Assembly: GCF_000247815.1 (NCBI RefSeq)
Contig: NC_021674.1
Span: forward strand, 8,624,077 to 8,688,076
Direction: 5' to 3'
DNA length: 64,000 bases
Source of the DNA: Ficedula albicollis
Lineage: Eukaryota; Chordata; Aves; Passeriformes; Muscicapidae
This document shows, one piece after another, positions 28,301 to 43,545 of this stretch (position 1 is its first letter; every line of letters begins with the position of its first letter). Below the pieces are notes generated by a model. That model did not search any database and was not told where the DNA came from. It saw only the letters and a list, made by a program, of their open reading frames with translations. The translations under genes and the position numbers were made by a program.

Positions 28301-31300
28301 AGTATTCCCTAAAGCTCAGTGCAGTCTTTAAAACCTGTCCCTGTCCAAAATGTGCTTTGGTGCTGTTGGGGCACATTAAGTCCTGCTTAAAAAACTAAGA
28401 CAAAGGCAGTGCAGTAAACCACCTATTACACCTTAGCTATACTAAGAGCTCTCTTGGGGAGAGCATGTGCATCCAAAGGAGCTGCAATTTGTGTGGCTTC
28501 TTACTCTCTGGATAGCACCTGAAATCCTTCTGCTTAGGGACCATCCACTTGAGGATGTAGTTTGTTCAGGGGATTAATTGGAATCAATAAAACCTAAGGC
28601 ACTTATTCTATCTCTGCACAGCTCCAGACACTAAATGCGCTGCAGATGAGGGGTGTGGGGGTGGATGCTTGGGAAAGAGTCAAAGCCTTGCTCTAGTCAG
28701 CAGTGATCTGGGAAACAGCATTGGGAAAGTTAATATGGAGATGTTGGCATCGCTTGCTAAACACTTCTTCAAATCTGTAGATTTAGAGTGTTTCAGAATA
28801 TTGTTACCGAGATGTTCTGCTCTTGGGTGATATTGCAGAATGAAACAGCACATTAGCTGCAAGAGAATATTTTATTAAAATACTTCTTAGCTTGTTTCCT
28901 GGCAAGAAACTTTTCAAATATTCTCCCTTTCATATGTGCTCAGTAATCTGTTTATCTTTTTCATAATATTTTTAATATTTTTACAATACTGGGGAGTGTT
29001 TGGGGTTTTTTTAAAGGAAATTAAATTCTGTTTTCAGCTTGGGGCTTTTCATTAGACTTAGTCTGTAGCATGTGTCTCTAGCATCAGTATCAGCCTGATA
29101 CTGGGCTATAATTGACTTTTGCATTCTGTCTGTTCACCTTAAAACCTAAGGTCTGAGGAAAAAAGTGATTTGTACAGATGCTCTTCATAAAACAAAGTCA
29201 GATTAAATCTGGGGCTGTCACAGAATTGCTTTTACAGATGCATCTGCTGCAAAATAATTACCTCTCTTGAGCCCAGTAAGTTAATCAGCGTATTTTGTTT
29301 GTGTCTGCAGTGAAAACAATTAAAAGCTCATTTCCTGGTTTTTAGGTAAACCTACAGATTGCCTGATTTTTAGGAGTAATTAGATTTATTTTGATGTTTA
29401 TCACAGTCCAAAGTGTTCCTGTTTGACAACTAGCTGTTTGTAATATAATTTACTTGTAGCCAGGATGTAATTTCTTTTCAGTCACTTTTTTTCCTTGGGA
29501 TAGTTTTTGCTAAGGAGTTGAAAATCCTTCATGGTCACCTCTCATGGAAATTGCATTTAAAAAGCTTAGGGCTCTTTGTACAATCATAAGAAATTGCATT
29601 ATTTGTATTTATTTCAAATTTCCTTTAAATTAACTTTTTGCAACATGAAAAATGCTCAGCTGTAGTTGAGAAAATAAGCACTGATGAGTCACAGGCAGCG
29701 AGATGTGTGCACCAAGGGCATGTAGGTAGAGAGGGACCCGCTGAGATGGACAGTGAGTGTTAGAAAGCAGCCACTGACACTGGCCTAATTCCTCTCTGCA
29801 AGGTGGCAAATGATGTTTTTCTCCCTGCTTTGCACCATCCCTGCTCCACCAGGACACACTATTCGTTTGCTGTCTTCAGATGCACTCTGCTGCCTGTAAT
29901 GGCTGGTGTGTTGACCGTGAGCAGATTTAAACAACTTTTCCTGTGCCTTCTTTTTCTCATGGCTTGGCAGGAGTAGGAATTGTTGAGCCAAAGGTTGAAA
30001 AAAAAAAGCTCCAGACCCCAGGAAAAAAACCCCAAGGTCTTTTAAACTCTGTAGTACTGATAGACTCTTAAAAAAGAAGCAACAAGACCACACCCCACGA
30101 TTAACCTTGCGTGCCTTCTTTAGGATGGCTTCACTTTGCTCTTTGTGCTCTGCTTGTGGCTTAGATTTTGGCATTAGATCACAAGTGCTGTGTCGCTAAA
30201 ATATACTTTTTGTCTGAATATCTTAATCTCTGAACTGTGTCAAGGCTGTGCTTTAGCAGACTGGCCTGTAATTTTTTTATTATAAAGAAAGAGTGACAGT
30301 AGCTGCAGAGAGGGCACTAAGCCTCTGTGCAGGCAGGCAGATATATTTGTTTTATTTTAATTCTCAGTGGGTCTTTATCCTTATTCAGTTGCTTACTCAA
30401 GGGCACCAGTTGGTTTTTTTGTGAGTGTCCTTAATGAATTAAACATTTTTCCAGCTCAAGGAAGCATCAGATATATTTTCCATTGTCTTAAGAGTCACAT
30501 CTAAACTTCAGCAGTGAATGTGGCCAAGGGGAAGTAGAAGAATGTGGAAGTGGATTTGTTTGTAGAGTGGAGGGAATAAAAAACTCCTGTGCTATAAACA
30601 TAGATGTTTTAAAACCTCAAAGCTGAGGGCGTCTCCTGAATGTCAATTTTATTTTCTGACAGCTGTTCCTGACTTAGTTTAATTAATGGGAAATGCACAT
30701 TGATACTTTTTTTGTAATTTAATAATGTTCAAGTCCAAATCACTTTTGAATACGAGCATTTTCTGGCACACTCTTGTATGTGCAGCTACACCTTCTTTAA
30801 GGGGCTTAGGTGTCTATTCTATGCAGAAGTGTCCTCTTGCAAAGATGCTGAGGCTTTCAGATGGCTTGTGAGAAAATGAAAGAGATTAAGGTAGCAGGTT
30901 GTCAAGGTAGTGGAATGCAAATTAACTGCTTATGCCCTCACATTGCCCACATGTGATCTAAAAAAACCCTATTAAGTACCTTGTGAAGACAGATCCCAAA
31001 ACTTGAGCTGAAAAGGTTCACTGAAGTCATTATTTCAGAATTCCATTTTATTTAGAAACAAAACAGATGTATTTGATACAATCGCAGAATCCAGTCTGTT
31101 TGAATTACATACTCTTTAGGCCTTTTAAAACAAAATTCTTGAGCTGATCCTGAACTTCTTGGGATTTAAAAAAAGTTAAAAGAAAATTACCCCAGGGTGT
31201 GATCTAAATTATGTGGGCTGTCAAATCCCACCCACCAACCAGTGTCAAATAAGAACCAGGAAACTTGAGCTTGTACTGGAACACAGGTGTCAGGAGTATC

Positions 31301-34300
31301 TCCAGCTTAGATATAGGAATTGCCCCGTGGTAAACTTTCCTTTTTATTTGAAAAATGGAATTTACCTTCACTATTAAGAATCTGTTTTATATCATATGCA
31401 TATCATACTTAACACAATTTTATCATTGAATAAAAATGTACCTTTTCAGGCATTCATTATGTTAAATAGTTTTTTTCCCTTTGAATAGGTGAATGGCCAT
31501 ATTAAGATGGTTAATACTATTAATTATGTTTGTATTAATGTTTACCAGGAGTGCTAATCAGTATCATTAATTCACTGACATTTTTAAATGTGGTTGCACC
31601 TGTGTTCTCATCCGGATGACAGAAGAGAAATGGGAATTGCTAAATGCCCCAATTACATTGGTTGCTACACATTTAAAAAAAAAAAGAGCTGTGCAGTTTT
31701 GGGAGTCTGATCAATAAACAGCAAATACTGAACTTGCTAGTGTTTCCTCATATCTGCTTCTGTCGTCTCTCTAGCCCCTACTCAGGGAACAAATTCTAAA
31801 CAAACAGGAGCATTATTCATCTCCCTGCTCTGTAAGTCATACAAAGACTTCCACATCACCTTGAAAAATAGCTGGAGAGTGGTTCTTTACTACTTGTAAA
31901 TGATCAAAATATTTATACCTGCAAATATCAGATGGGTTAAGTTTTTAAAAGTTTTCTCTCTTTCCCTGCCTTTCTATTTGTGTGTTTATTTTTGAATAAG
32001 TAGGTGTTTTCAGTTAGGCAATCTAAGGGTGTAAGGTGTGTAAAAAATGTTTCATTTAATAAAGGAACGGTGGAGTTGCCCTAAGTGCTCTGGTTTATCT
32101 GTCCTCTTATTCACCTTATTTTGCAGGAATTAATTAATTTTTCATTTCACAAATATTTGGTTGCAGTAACTGTCACTAAGCACAGTTGATAAGTAGTTGA
32201 AGGAGTTGCTAAAAAGCTCTAAGCAAGTGCTTCACACACAGCCCCCGGCTCTTTACTGATGAAGAGTGTGCAGCCTTCTAGGAGAGCCATCCTGGTGCTG
32301 TGTGATACTAATATGGGGTGGACAACATAAATTTTATTTTGTTTGCTTTGTAAACAGGATTTTGGCTCTCACTTGCCTTTGCAGTTTACCCAGAGTTGTT
32401 GTGTCCGCAATTAATTTGGGTGAAATGTTTGATTTGGGGCAGAATCCTTGGGTGCACCCAGATCTGCTCATGGCTAAGAAGTTTTCATTAAAAGCAGGAC
32501 TAATAGGCTGTAGAGCCAGGTAAAAGGATGTAAACAAGTCTGGAGTGACTGAAACCTTTTGCTGTTTGCTCTTTGAGGGCCAAGCTGGGATATGCCTGCA
32601 ACGCCAAGCCTTGCTTGTGACTGGCTGGGAGGAAGACTTGTTGCTCAGTGCTTTTTCTTCTTTATAGCTTTCAAAGTCATACTCCTTGTCAAGGGCCTTC
32701 TCCCTTCTGCTCTGTACTTCAGGTTTTCTCAGTCCATTCAGAATCACAGAGTATCACAGCCATGGCACCTCCTAGGAAAAGTTGGGTAGGCAAGTGCAGC
32801 CCTGGGGCCTGAGGATTCACTCCCAATATCCTTCTTACGTTATAAACATTTCAGTTTCAGTTTTTAGTTGCTTGGTTTATTAGCCACAGAGCAATTCCTG
32901 TAGAAAGCTGGTTGATTAAATGGCATAACAATTCTGTTCAAACCCCAATTTTCTCTCAAGCTAGTTCTGATAGAAGAGATTTTCCATGATTCCCAAAACA
33001 GCATGTAGATAATTAAGCAAAAGCCCTTTTGGTTCTCAAGCCTCCAGCCTTTGTGAATTGTCTATAAATGTGCCTATTGCTCTAGTCCAGTTTCTGTTCA
33101 TTACTTGATTTTTAGTAATACTGCAGCAAAACTAGATGGCTCAAATATTTATTCAATATATACCTTTAAAGTAGCAAGCCAAAATGTCACAGACTGTTGA
33201 TGAGAAAATGTCTCCCAAGTTATTAAATTTGTGTATCTTGTTTGCTTTTCATTGCAGTCTGTGCAGTTTGTGTTTTCTGTCTCTTGAAAATTTCCTTGAT
33301 GACTGTTTGATGTATCTGACACTGATTTTTTCAGTGTCAGGCTATTTCATTTATTACCCTGTGGAAAGCTGATAGGTGGAGATTGGTATCTTGCTTCCAT
33401 TCTTATTTTTGAGTCTCTTTTTTGATTTCTAATCAATGTCTGGTGCACAAGCTCCCACTTGCAGTGCAGAAGAAGAAAGCCCCAAGCTGTGTGATCTCAC
33501 AGCCCCATGGCTGGAGAGGATGTGGGTCTGCTCTTTTCTGTGCCAAGACACTGGAGGCTGGTAAATCTCTGCCCAGCTACATCAGGCCTGCAGGGAGACT
33601 GGGCAAATGCCTCATTCTGCCTTCAGATTTTCACCAGAATATCAGTAGTTTTCTTTACCTTTGTACGTGCTATTTGCCTGTACTGTTTGAGATTATTTCT
33701 TTGTTGTTTTTATTTTTCTATCCTGCTTCTAGAAGAAGAGCAAGCCTTTCTGTGTTTGTCTGACATGCAGCATATTTTCAGGAGCGTGACACAGACAAGA
33801 AGCAGGGTTTCAAAGCCATCTTATTGCAAGTAAATTCAGGAAACCATCTCTGCAAATGTTCCTCTGTTGTTCTTTGTGAAAGATCAATCCTGACTGGAGG
33901 CAAAGACCTTTGATCTGAAGAGGTACAGACTGCACACATTCTGCTGTTTCACTCCCATCTAGAGGGAATCAATCCATCTGTAAGCATCTCTTGCAGTATT
34001 CCCACACTCGTGCTTCTGGCCTTAGACAAAAATGAAAGATCAGGATCTTAAAATCTGATAACCACAAGGTACCCTCTTGTTCTTCTGCTGTAGAGCTTGC
34101 AGTGATCTGCTCCTGAAGAATTAGTAAAGTTAAAGCTTACATGGCATTGTTTTCTACCAAGCTAATATCTCTATAGCTTCTTTTTAATTTGGTAAGAGCA
34201 TCTGTGTAGTCAGCACTCCTGAAAATCGATGCACCAATCTGAGATCTGAACCTAATTGTAAGTTGGTACACAGTTAAACAGATTCACACAAATGCACGTA

Positions 34301-34559
34301 GGAGACATACAAGTCTGTAGGTTGGAGGGGGTAAAAAATTGAGACGGAGCTGTATTTAACTGAGTTTTCACCTTCCCCTGCCTTATTTGTCTCAGTTTCC
34401 TACCTCTTTTCATTTTTGGAGTGTTTTCCCTTCCCCACAGCAGTTGTTTTACAATAGATCATATGTGGTACCCAGGCATCAACTCCACATCAGGATTCAG
34501 GTCTCCAAGTGCAGGACTTCCCATGAAGATGAGTAATGATAGTATTATAGGTCATAACT

Positions 34560-34808
34560 CTTTTGTTCTCAAAAGTAAGTAGTATAATTTCACCTACAAG
34601 TCAAGAGGGATGCTTGAAAAATACCTTGCTTTGCACTATTTTCTTGGTCAAGAAACTGCATTTCTGCCTGTGATTCTCAAACTTTTGTTCTCAAAAGTAT
34701 TTGCAAGTAGTATAATTTCACCTACAAGTCAAGAGGGATGCTTGAAAAATACCTTGCTTTGCACTATTTTCTTGGTCAAGAAACTGCATTTCTGCCTGTG
34801 ATTCTCAA
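34560..34808. repeat. About 122-bp tandem duplication with a 6-bp indel
   Basis: The first copy is 34560-34681 and the second 34682-34808. The second has six extra bases (TTTGCA) after CTCAAAAGTA; the rest appears identical. The indel means the copies are not a simple clone of one another. Confidence 0.9.
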
Positions 34809-35614
34809 GTCATTGGTGTCCATAGGTGTGCAGAGCTGGTTGGAAGCAGGGCTGAAATGCCTGTGAATCTCTTCAGTATAACCTCATTGTGTGTTTGTGG
34901 GTATTAAGATTAGTAAGTTGGACGTTCAAGTGCTGTAATGGCAAGGGAAGACAGAGTACACTGAACAGCCACTCACCCCATCTCCTTTTCCAAGTTCACA
35001 CAATCTGTAAATAAAGCAAATATTTTGCTAAATTTTATATAATATATCAGTCTTCTAGTCTGTTCTTATTATTAAAGAAACAGTGTCATGGCAGGCTCTT
35101 CCCCTTGTATTTTAGCTGTATGAATTGCATCATTTCCTGTTTTTCCAGGCAAACTGTCATGAATGTCACTCTCCAAGGAGATGCAGAAGGTGGAATTTTT
35201 GTAAACTGATGTTGGGGTTGAGTAATTCATCTCCAGTGAGAGCTGTTTGCTTAGTCTTGCCAAAGGTATTAACTGAAGATTATTGGTCCTCTTGATTGCT
35301 GAAAATGTGTAACTGAATGAGAGACAAAGTATTTAGTATATAAAGAAAGGATATTGCTTTGGGTTTTCTTTTCAGTAATTGCAAATGGAGTGATACTTCC
35401 TCAATAATACTTGTAATTTAGGGCTGTTTCCTGTCATTGCCAGTGGCCATTACTGAATATTTCAGAGTGAGTGGCAGTTTTCCTCTTTTTTTTGTCAGCC
35501 CCATCCTCAAAATGGTGTTTACAGTATTCAGTGTACTGCCTGTTGGGCCCCATTCTTGCCTCTAGGAAAGGTTTTGTTAAAGCCCTGAAAATGGGATTTG
35601 ATAACTCTCCCAGA

Positions 35615-36452
<838 letters not shown>

Positions 36453-39400
36453 GCTACTCTTCTCTATGATCACTAATTCTCGTCTAGATAAATTTTTCAA
36501 GTCCACCTTTAATTTCAGCTCACAACTTCATCAGTTCTGAATGACCACATCAGCAGTGTGTAAAAGTTCAGTATTTTTCCTTTGTGAGCCTGCCAGAAAC
36601 AGGAGGGATTTCTCCCTGCTTGTCTTTTACCTTAGAACCATGAAAAATGTTGTCTTCAGACCCTCTTCGTCTCTAGGAGAGGTATCCTTGGATAGCTCAG
36701 GTTCCCAAGGGTCTTTCTCCATTCTTGGCTGAAGAGGTGGGCATAGAAAATGTTTTTCTGAATTCAGGAGTTTCATCCCTCTTAGTAAAATAGGGTTCCT
36801 TAGGACCCTATCTTAGGAAATATATTGGGAAATGCTTCTTGGGTCAGAAAGAGATAACTCTACAGAATTAGCTGGGGAAAAACTGAGAGTAGACAAGACT
36901 GGAATTGACAATTTCTTGGCTAAAAAGATATAAATGGAAATAACTACAATTTGCTTAATCTGTGCAATGTCACTAAACTAAGAAAGCTTCTTCAGGCACC
37001 ATAGAACACAGATTTCCTCCATAAAATTTTTACAAATCTTAAACAGTGAAAATCAGATAGGCAGGATTGTTTCTCACCTGTTTCAAGCATCAGACTTTTA
37101 TTCTGAAATAGGATGAGCTTAAAGACAAATACCATCTGGGGCTAAATTAGAGCCTTCCATGTACAAAAAAACCAATACTGCAAGTCACAGATGAAAAGGA
37201 GGAAAAATCATAATTTTACTAAAACATCCTCCTGCTCTCAGGAAGACTGAAGTCAAATCTGTTTCAAATGGTGAGTATTCCCTGTGGGCAAAGCCTGCTA
37301 TGGTTGTGGTGATAAGGGACTTGACATGGGTGGACAGTTCTGATTTTCACCAGCAGAGAAGGCAGAGGTTTGGCTTGGGGATGCTTGTGTTGGATCCTGT
37401 CTGTCAGAGCTCGGCAGCCCGTTGGGATGTTTGGCTCTGGGGAAGGAGAGGGTGCTCCTGAGAGCAGCATTGTCTGTGCACGTGAGCTTGCACACTGCTG
37501 TTCTTACAGGCACTTCCCTGTGCTCTCCTAATGCCTAATTAGAAGCTGAGCAATTAGCTCAAGAAGCCTTATCAGAGTTTCCTCTGGGAAATTGGTGCCT
37601 TTAGTGTTACACAGACACGGTGAGTCAGGCTGAGTTCCCAAGACTTTGTATATAACAGGAAAACAGCAGATAATTGCAGTTTAATAAAGCCCCTTGATGC
37701 CCTCATCTGCTGGATAATAACTTAAATTGACAGTTGATGTTTTCAGCTGTATAAGTTTTTATAAATTATTCTCTATATTTCAAAGAAGGTTTACCCTAAA
37801 TAATAGAATCTTTAAACTTAAATCTTAAGCAGTGTTTGAGACAAATAGGATGCTTTAGGGTTTGGCTCAAGAATCATGTAAATTAAACAACTCTAAGTAT
37901 ACCTCTTTGAAGAGTTCTTAAATTTGCTGTTTGTATTTTAGAGTGATTATGAGCTCCAAGGAAGGAGTTACCTTGTATAAATAGAATCTCAGGCACCCCA
38001 GTTGTGTTGCTGCCCATCCCTTCAAAGACGCCTGTGATCTTTGCAATGACAGGAGTCCCTGTATGCTGTTGCCATTACAGCAGCTGTTGACAGAAGTTAC
38101 ATCCAAAGCCCATTGCTCTGGGGTCTGGCTGAGGATGTATCATCCTCCTCAGGCTCTTGGGGCATAGCTGTAAGTGATGGTGTTTATGGTCTGCTCCTGC
38201 TTCTGCCCATACCTATTGCCCTGGCCTGTGGGGCCTGGTTGCTTAGAAACAGATCTGTGAGGTGGCAGTGGTGTTTATCTCTTGGCCTTCAGCAGATAAG
38301 GAGTGTTAATTTGTAGTTCATATTGTAGCTGACTTTCTCTGTGGTTTATTAAATGCAGTGTTTAACCAGTGTGTTCTCTGAAAGCTTTCATTGAGCTGAA
38401 TTTCCCAGCTGTATTAAAAGCTCAGCACAGCAGGCATCAGATGTGAGCTCTCGGAGCAGGGCAGGGTTTAATTCCAGTGTGACATTTGGAAGAGTATCTA
38501 GGGGAATGCACTGTGCCTGCATATTGCATTTCAAGAGCACTTTACTATTTGCCAGCCTTTTTATTTTTCTTGAATTTCAGATTCCTAAGAGGTTTAGATG
38601 GAAAGCAAAGAGTTTTTATGCTTCCCTAAAATAACTGCTTACGTCTTATTTCACACAAGTTGATGCCCCCCCCCAGACTTTTCACACCACAAATGTGCAT
38701 CAGAAAGAAGAAAAAAAGCAGAGAGCCTGACTCAGTACTGGGCCATACCCAATGCTGTTTCTCTGGCTCCCTTTTCTACTCCAATCCTCAAATTCTTCCC
38801 TTTCTGCTGCCTTTTGCTCACCCTCACTTTCTCCAGAGCATCCAGCATTAGCAGATCTCTTGGCCAGCACTCAGCAGTCAGACACAGCCACATGTGCCAC
38901 TCCTGTGGGATGGGGGATGAAGAATATAGCTGGTTATGTCATGTGTAAAGCAGAGTCTCACAGATCCCATCTTGTGAACTGCAGCCTGCTGCAGATGACA
39001 ACAGGAGAAAGCTGGTTTGTGTGGCACCAGGGAGACAGCAAAGTAGCAAGGATTATTATATTCTTATTTTCACTTTCAGTTCACCATTTAAATACCCACA
39101 GTACACATTTGCTTTGCTCATAACAGTCTTTTTGAATGATAATGTCATTGGAAATTTCATTTTGCCTTTGTCCAAGAAGACAATAGCTGTTTTCTGCAAG
39201 GTGGAGAAATTGTAATCTCTACAATTATTCAGTATTGTACACCAAAGGCTTTAGGATCTGTCGTTTACTCAATGTGGTAAGTTTGTGCAGTATTTAACAG
39301 ATTAATACTTATTTTCTTGATACTTGTCTTTTTGGTGCTATTCCAATTTAAATGTGGTAATCAAGATCCTATAATGCAAATATATTTCAGCTCATGTAAA

Positions 39401-41202
39401 GGAATGTGATCAGCAGCTCACACATAGGTTTTTAGCTGTTGTAATCAGAGGAAATGTTCTTAATGCAAGCAAGGGCAATAGAATTTGATCTCAAATGTCT
39501 AGATTTGCAATTTCTGAGTACTCAGGTGTGTGATTACTGGCAGGCTAAAGTGCTTTGTGAGATTGGGGTAGAAAAAGCTCCTGCCAAATTCTCTTAAAAT
39601 TTCTTCTTTCTTCCCTAAGCAGAGAGGAATTGCATTCCCATGATGATACATTCACTCCCACTGGAAAGCAGCCAGGTGGAGAGAAGAAAAAAAACAACAA
39701 AATACACTTTTCGATGCATCAAGTGCTCAATACATGTAGGCAGTTCAGCTGCCACATGGGACCTGTTCTTGCCTCCTGTGCAGATGGATGCATCCCTGTA
39801 CTCATGTGAATTGGCATGGGTTTGGTGTCAGTTGGGAGCTCTGCTCTAGTCCAGCTAGTGTTCACCTCTCCTTGAGCTTTCCCATGCCATATGGACATGT
39901 CTGATGGAGAGGCAGGAAGGGATTTTCTAAGAGCAGGCTGAGGGCTGGAGCAACTCTTAAGGATGGCATCTGTGTTTACTTGTTATAGCACTTCATGGCA
40001 ACCACAGATCCTTTCTTGTGGATGATTGCAGTCATCCCAGGTAGATCCTAACAGGCTGGTGGGATAAGAGGAATAAAGCAATCTGTGAGAACTTCACTGT
40101 GCTTGAACACAGTTATACAGAAACTCAAACAGCTACATTTTCTCATTTTCTGTAAGTGCAAATAAAAATATTGCTGCGCTGTTGCCTCACTGAAAGTGGC
40201 CCAGGTTCAAAGCAGGATTTGGTTATGTGCTTCAGGCAGTAGGGTTATGTGCTTGTACTAGATGGAGCTTTTAAATTTTTATCAGCAGGTTTATCAACAC
40301 AAGAATATTCTTTTATCTGCCCCCAGCTCTTTTACTAATTAGCTGCAAATGCTGAACTTCAGTTAGCATGGAGTGGAGGAACAGATGAAATAATATACAT
40401 TCTTACTCATGATTATCCATCATGTGAGAATGAAATAGACATTAATAATGACTGTTTCAGTTTTTTGGGACTTTTCTATTGGTGCTTCCCCCCCCTTCCC
40501 CACTTTAATACTTGGTAGTATAAATGAGTGAAAATAGCTAAAAATAATGAGCCAGATTCTCGGGTGATGAAATTCTATTGCAGGCAAAGAGTGAGAGTTT
40601 TCAGCCTTGCTATCTTTGCCTTGAGTCCTGTAGGTGTTGGGCCAACACAAGGGTGTGTGACAGCTGTGTTGTTAAGTTTGCCATGGAAGTATTTTACAAA
40701 GGCATTTATAAAATTGCATTTTTCCTGCTGCTGAGAAGTGGCCAGAGAGGTCTAGGCTTTGAAGCAACACTGCTGTGTGTTATGAGAGAATCCCAGTTTT
40801 CCTGAGGGGTGCAGGTGCATGAAGAGGCAAAGGGATGAGTTGAATGCTGTCTTTGCCCTTAGCAGCATGTTTGCTGGCCTACAACGTGTGCTTGTGTGCT
40901 CTGTGTGTGCCCCAGCTGAGAAGCTCTTTCTGGACCCTGCAGGCATCCAGCTATTGTGCTTGTTCCCTGTGGTTTATAAATCATTCAGGAGATTTGCACC
41001 TTTCTACAGCAGTACCAGCTCTTTAGAGGATCAAGGAAGGATCTCTACCTTAACTGATAACTTTTAGGCAGGAAAAGGTTTGGGTGTATTTTCAAAACGT
41101 GAGTCTTGGCACACAGTTTAGAATGTATTGGAAAATTGTCAGGAAAGGCACCACTTTGCGAGGCATAGATTGGTTCTGGGAATTCTGCATCCAAATTTTC
41201 GT

Positions 41203-41350
41203 GTCATGGAATCATAGAATGCTAAGGAGTTGGAGTGGACCTTAAAGACCACATAGTCCCAACCCCCCTGCCATGGACAGGGACACCTCCCCCTAGATCA
41301 GGTTGCTCAAGGCCTTATCCAACCTGGCTTTGAACACTCCCAGGGCTCGG
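41203..41350 (-). mobile_element. CR1 LINE fragment (3' end)
   Basis: On the plus strand this reads ATCATAGAATG followed by diverged sequence with CCAACCCCCCTGCCATGGAC and AGGTTGCTCAAGGCC, the reverse complement of the 3' end of avian CR1 retrotransposons. On the minus strand the end of ORF2 is visible as VFKARLDKALSNLI, a common CR1 terminal motif, followed by the short 3' UTR and ATTCTATGAT. It is 5'-truncated, as CR1 copies normally are, and non-functional. It lies in the SHLD1 intron, antisense to it. Confidence 0.88.
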
Positions 41351-41621
41351 TATATCCAACCTTGTTGGCTATCTTGCCTTAAAAGGGCTTTGCTGGAAAA
41401 GTAATCCACTAAGGGGATAGGGCCTACTGTTGGGAAATAGATATGCATAAGTCTGAACCAGTAGCTGAAAGAAAACTGTTCTTGCAATACTAATAATGGA
41501 ATATGCTCTGACTAATCAAATCCCAGAACATACCCTGAGACACTAGTCGCTTCTTTGGTGGGTTGTGCTTCAGCATAAGGATGCCAGCTTTATGGGCCAT
41601 ACTGACCTTGGAATAAAATGC

Positions 41622-41840
41622 AGTGGAATCCCTGAAGTTGGAAAAGACCTTTAAAATCATGGAGTCCAACTATAAACCTCACACTGCCAAGTCCACCACT
41701 GAGCCATGTTCCCAAGTGCCACATCTACGTGTTGTTTAAACACCTCCAGAGATGGTGACTCAACCACTTCCCTGGGCAGCCTGTTCCAGTGTTTGACAAC
41801 CCTTTCTGTGAAGAAATCTTTCCTAATATCCAAACTAAGA
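41622..41840 (-). mobile_element. Second CR1 LINE fragment, different subfamily
   Basis: The minus strand encodes [20 protein letters not shown] followed shortly by [15 protein letters not shown], the ORF2 C-terminus of another CR1 group, then a 3' UTR with the GTTGGACT and AAAGGTCTTTTCCAAC-type sequence. The upstream boundary (toward 42040) is uncertain because similarity fades into an open frame I do not recognise. Both CR1 pieces point the same way about 270 bp apart, but their 3' ends differ, so they are separate insertions. Confidence 0.82.
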
Positions 41841-43545
41841 TGGTAGGAGAAAGGCAAAGCAGCATTGCTGAAGTCTCCCCTGACAACATGAAACCAACAG
41901 AATTTTTCTTTTTCCAAGTAATGCAGGCTTGGTATGTTTAGCTGGAGGCAGCTGTGCACTGTCACAAAATGTGGCTGTGAGCAGGAGGCAGCAAAAAGCC
42001 AGCACGACACAGGGGTCTGCACACAGGAGTCTGAGTCCAAGTGCCACTTGATTGAATTATCAGAGATGCATGATGCTTCAGTTCTAATTTAGCATAGGCT
42101 GAGAGGTTACTGAGGAAAAATGGACCTGTTCTCTGATCTGCTATTCTGATGCCATAGCTCACTGTTAAAAGAAGGCCACCAAGCTTTTGTTTGTTCTGCG
42201 TTGGACGTTGCAAGGGGAGGGAAAGTTCTATTTAAAATTGCTTAATCAGAGATGAAGGGCAATTGAGAAGAAAGATCAAAGATGGGAAGTAGGGACAAGA
42301 AGAAAGAGACGAGGTACAGTGGTGTCAGCACAGACAGCTGAATTTCATGTTAATGAATCTCTGCTTAGGAAGGGAAGGGTGGCTCTTTGTGTACCAGGAG
42401 AGAAAAACAGCCTTCTGCCACCACACTGAGACTCCCTTTGAGCATAGTCTCCTACCAAAATGAAGGACTGCACCCTGCTTTACATTTCACAGAATTAGAA
42501 AAGACCAAGCTATTTTCTGACTGCCTGCATCCTGCTTATGTAACTTGCAGATGACGGCTGTGCAACCTCTGGCTGAGCCCTGGAAAATTTCCTTGCTGGT
42601 GAGTCAGGTGCTTGGCAAACGGTCTGGCGCAGTGGGCTTGGAGATGAGATTGCAGTCAGAGGCACTACCTGGGTACCAGAGCCCAATTCAAGGTCTCTTC
42701 ATGGAACTTCTTCCTCCTAGAAGCTTGCTGATCATCCTGGTCTTGTCATTGCCTGGTATCCCTGTTGTGCTGTATTAATTAGTGAAAAGTATCCCCCTTG
42801 ATTACTCTGTAGCAGGAGAAAATCACAGCCCTGACTGTTATCCAGAGATGTAGGTCAGCAAGGAAGGGGGAGAAGAGCTAGGCAAGAATGAGTCCTTGGC
42901 CTTTACATTAATTTTATCCATGAAATTCCATCAGGGTGTGGGGAAACTGTTTAGTGCAGCAGGGCTGCAAAAGTGGTACTTCATGGGGAAGCACGGAGTC
43001 CCCCTTTGCAGTCCTCATTCTGAAGCCCCATGCAGTCACCAGAACAGTGTTGGTTTGGAGGCTGTGAATCTGGCTGAAAGCTGGAGGTCAGGACTGCATG
43101 TTGTGCTGTAGGAGTAAAATTGAGAACTGCGAAAAGTAAGGATTGGACCCGGAGATGAGGGAAAAACTGAAACAGATGCAAAACTAACTCGGCTGCAAAC
43201 CAGACTTCCTTGTGGGTCTGCTGTCTCCAGGAGCAGCAGATCCCAGTTTCTACCTCTTTGGAAGTTGACTGAGAGGAGCCAGGAGATCTGTACCACCAAG
43301 TAGGTCCCGTCTTGGTGGTACTACTGCAGTGTCAAGGCTAGGACAACTGTGAGGTCCCCAAATCAGCCCATCTTACACCAGTCTGTGCAGGACGGCCGTG
43401 GGGCAGCCCAGCTGTGTTCAGAGCAGCACTTGGTTTGCTCATGCAAAGAGCCTGTTTGCCAGACTGCAGTGGGAGGGAGACAGAAAAAGACTTTGCCACA
43501 GGGATGACTGGTGACTAATGAGTTCCATTGATCCTCTGCTTGCAG

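Noticed and set aside
32738..32775. Possible further CR1 end (AATCACAGAGTATCACAG)
   Set aside because: Only a short resemblance and no following CR1 3' UTR sequence.
41657..42040. 127-codon minus-strand open frame as a host gene
   Set aside because: Its C-terminal part is CR1 ORF2; the rest is not recognised and likely chance.
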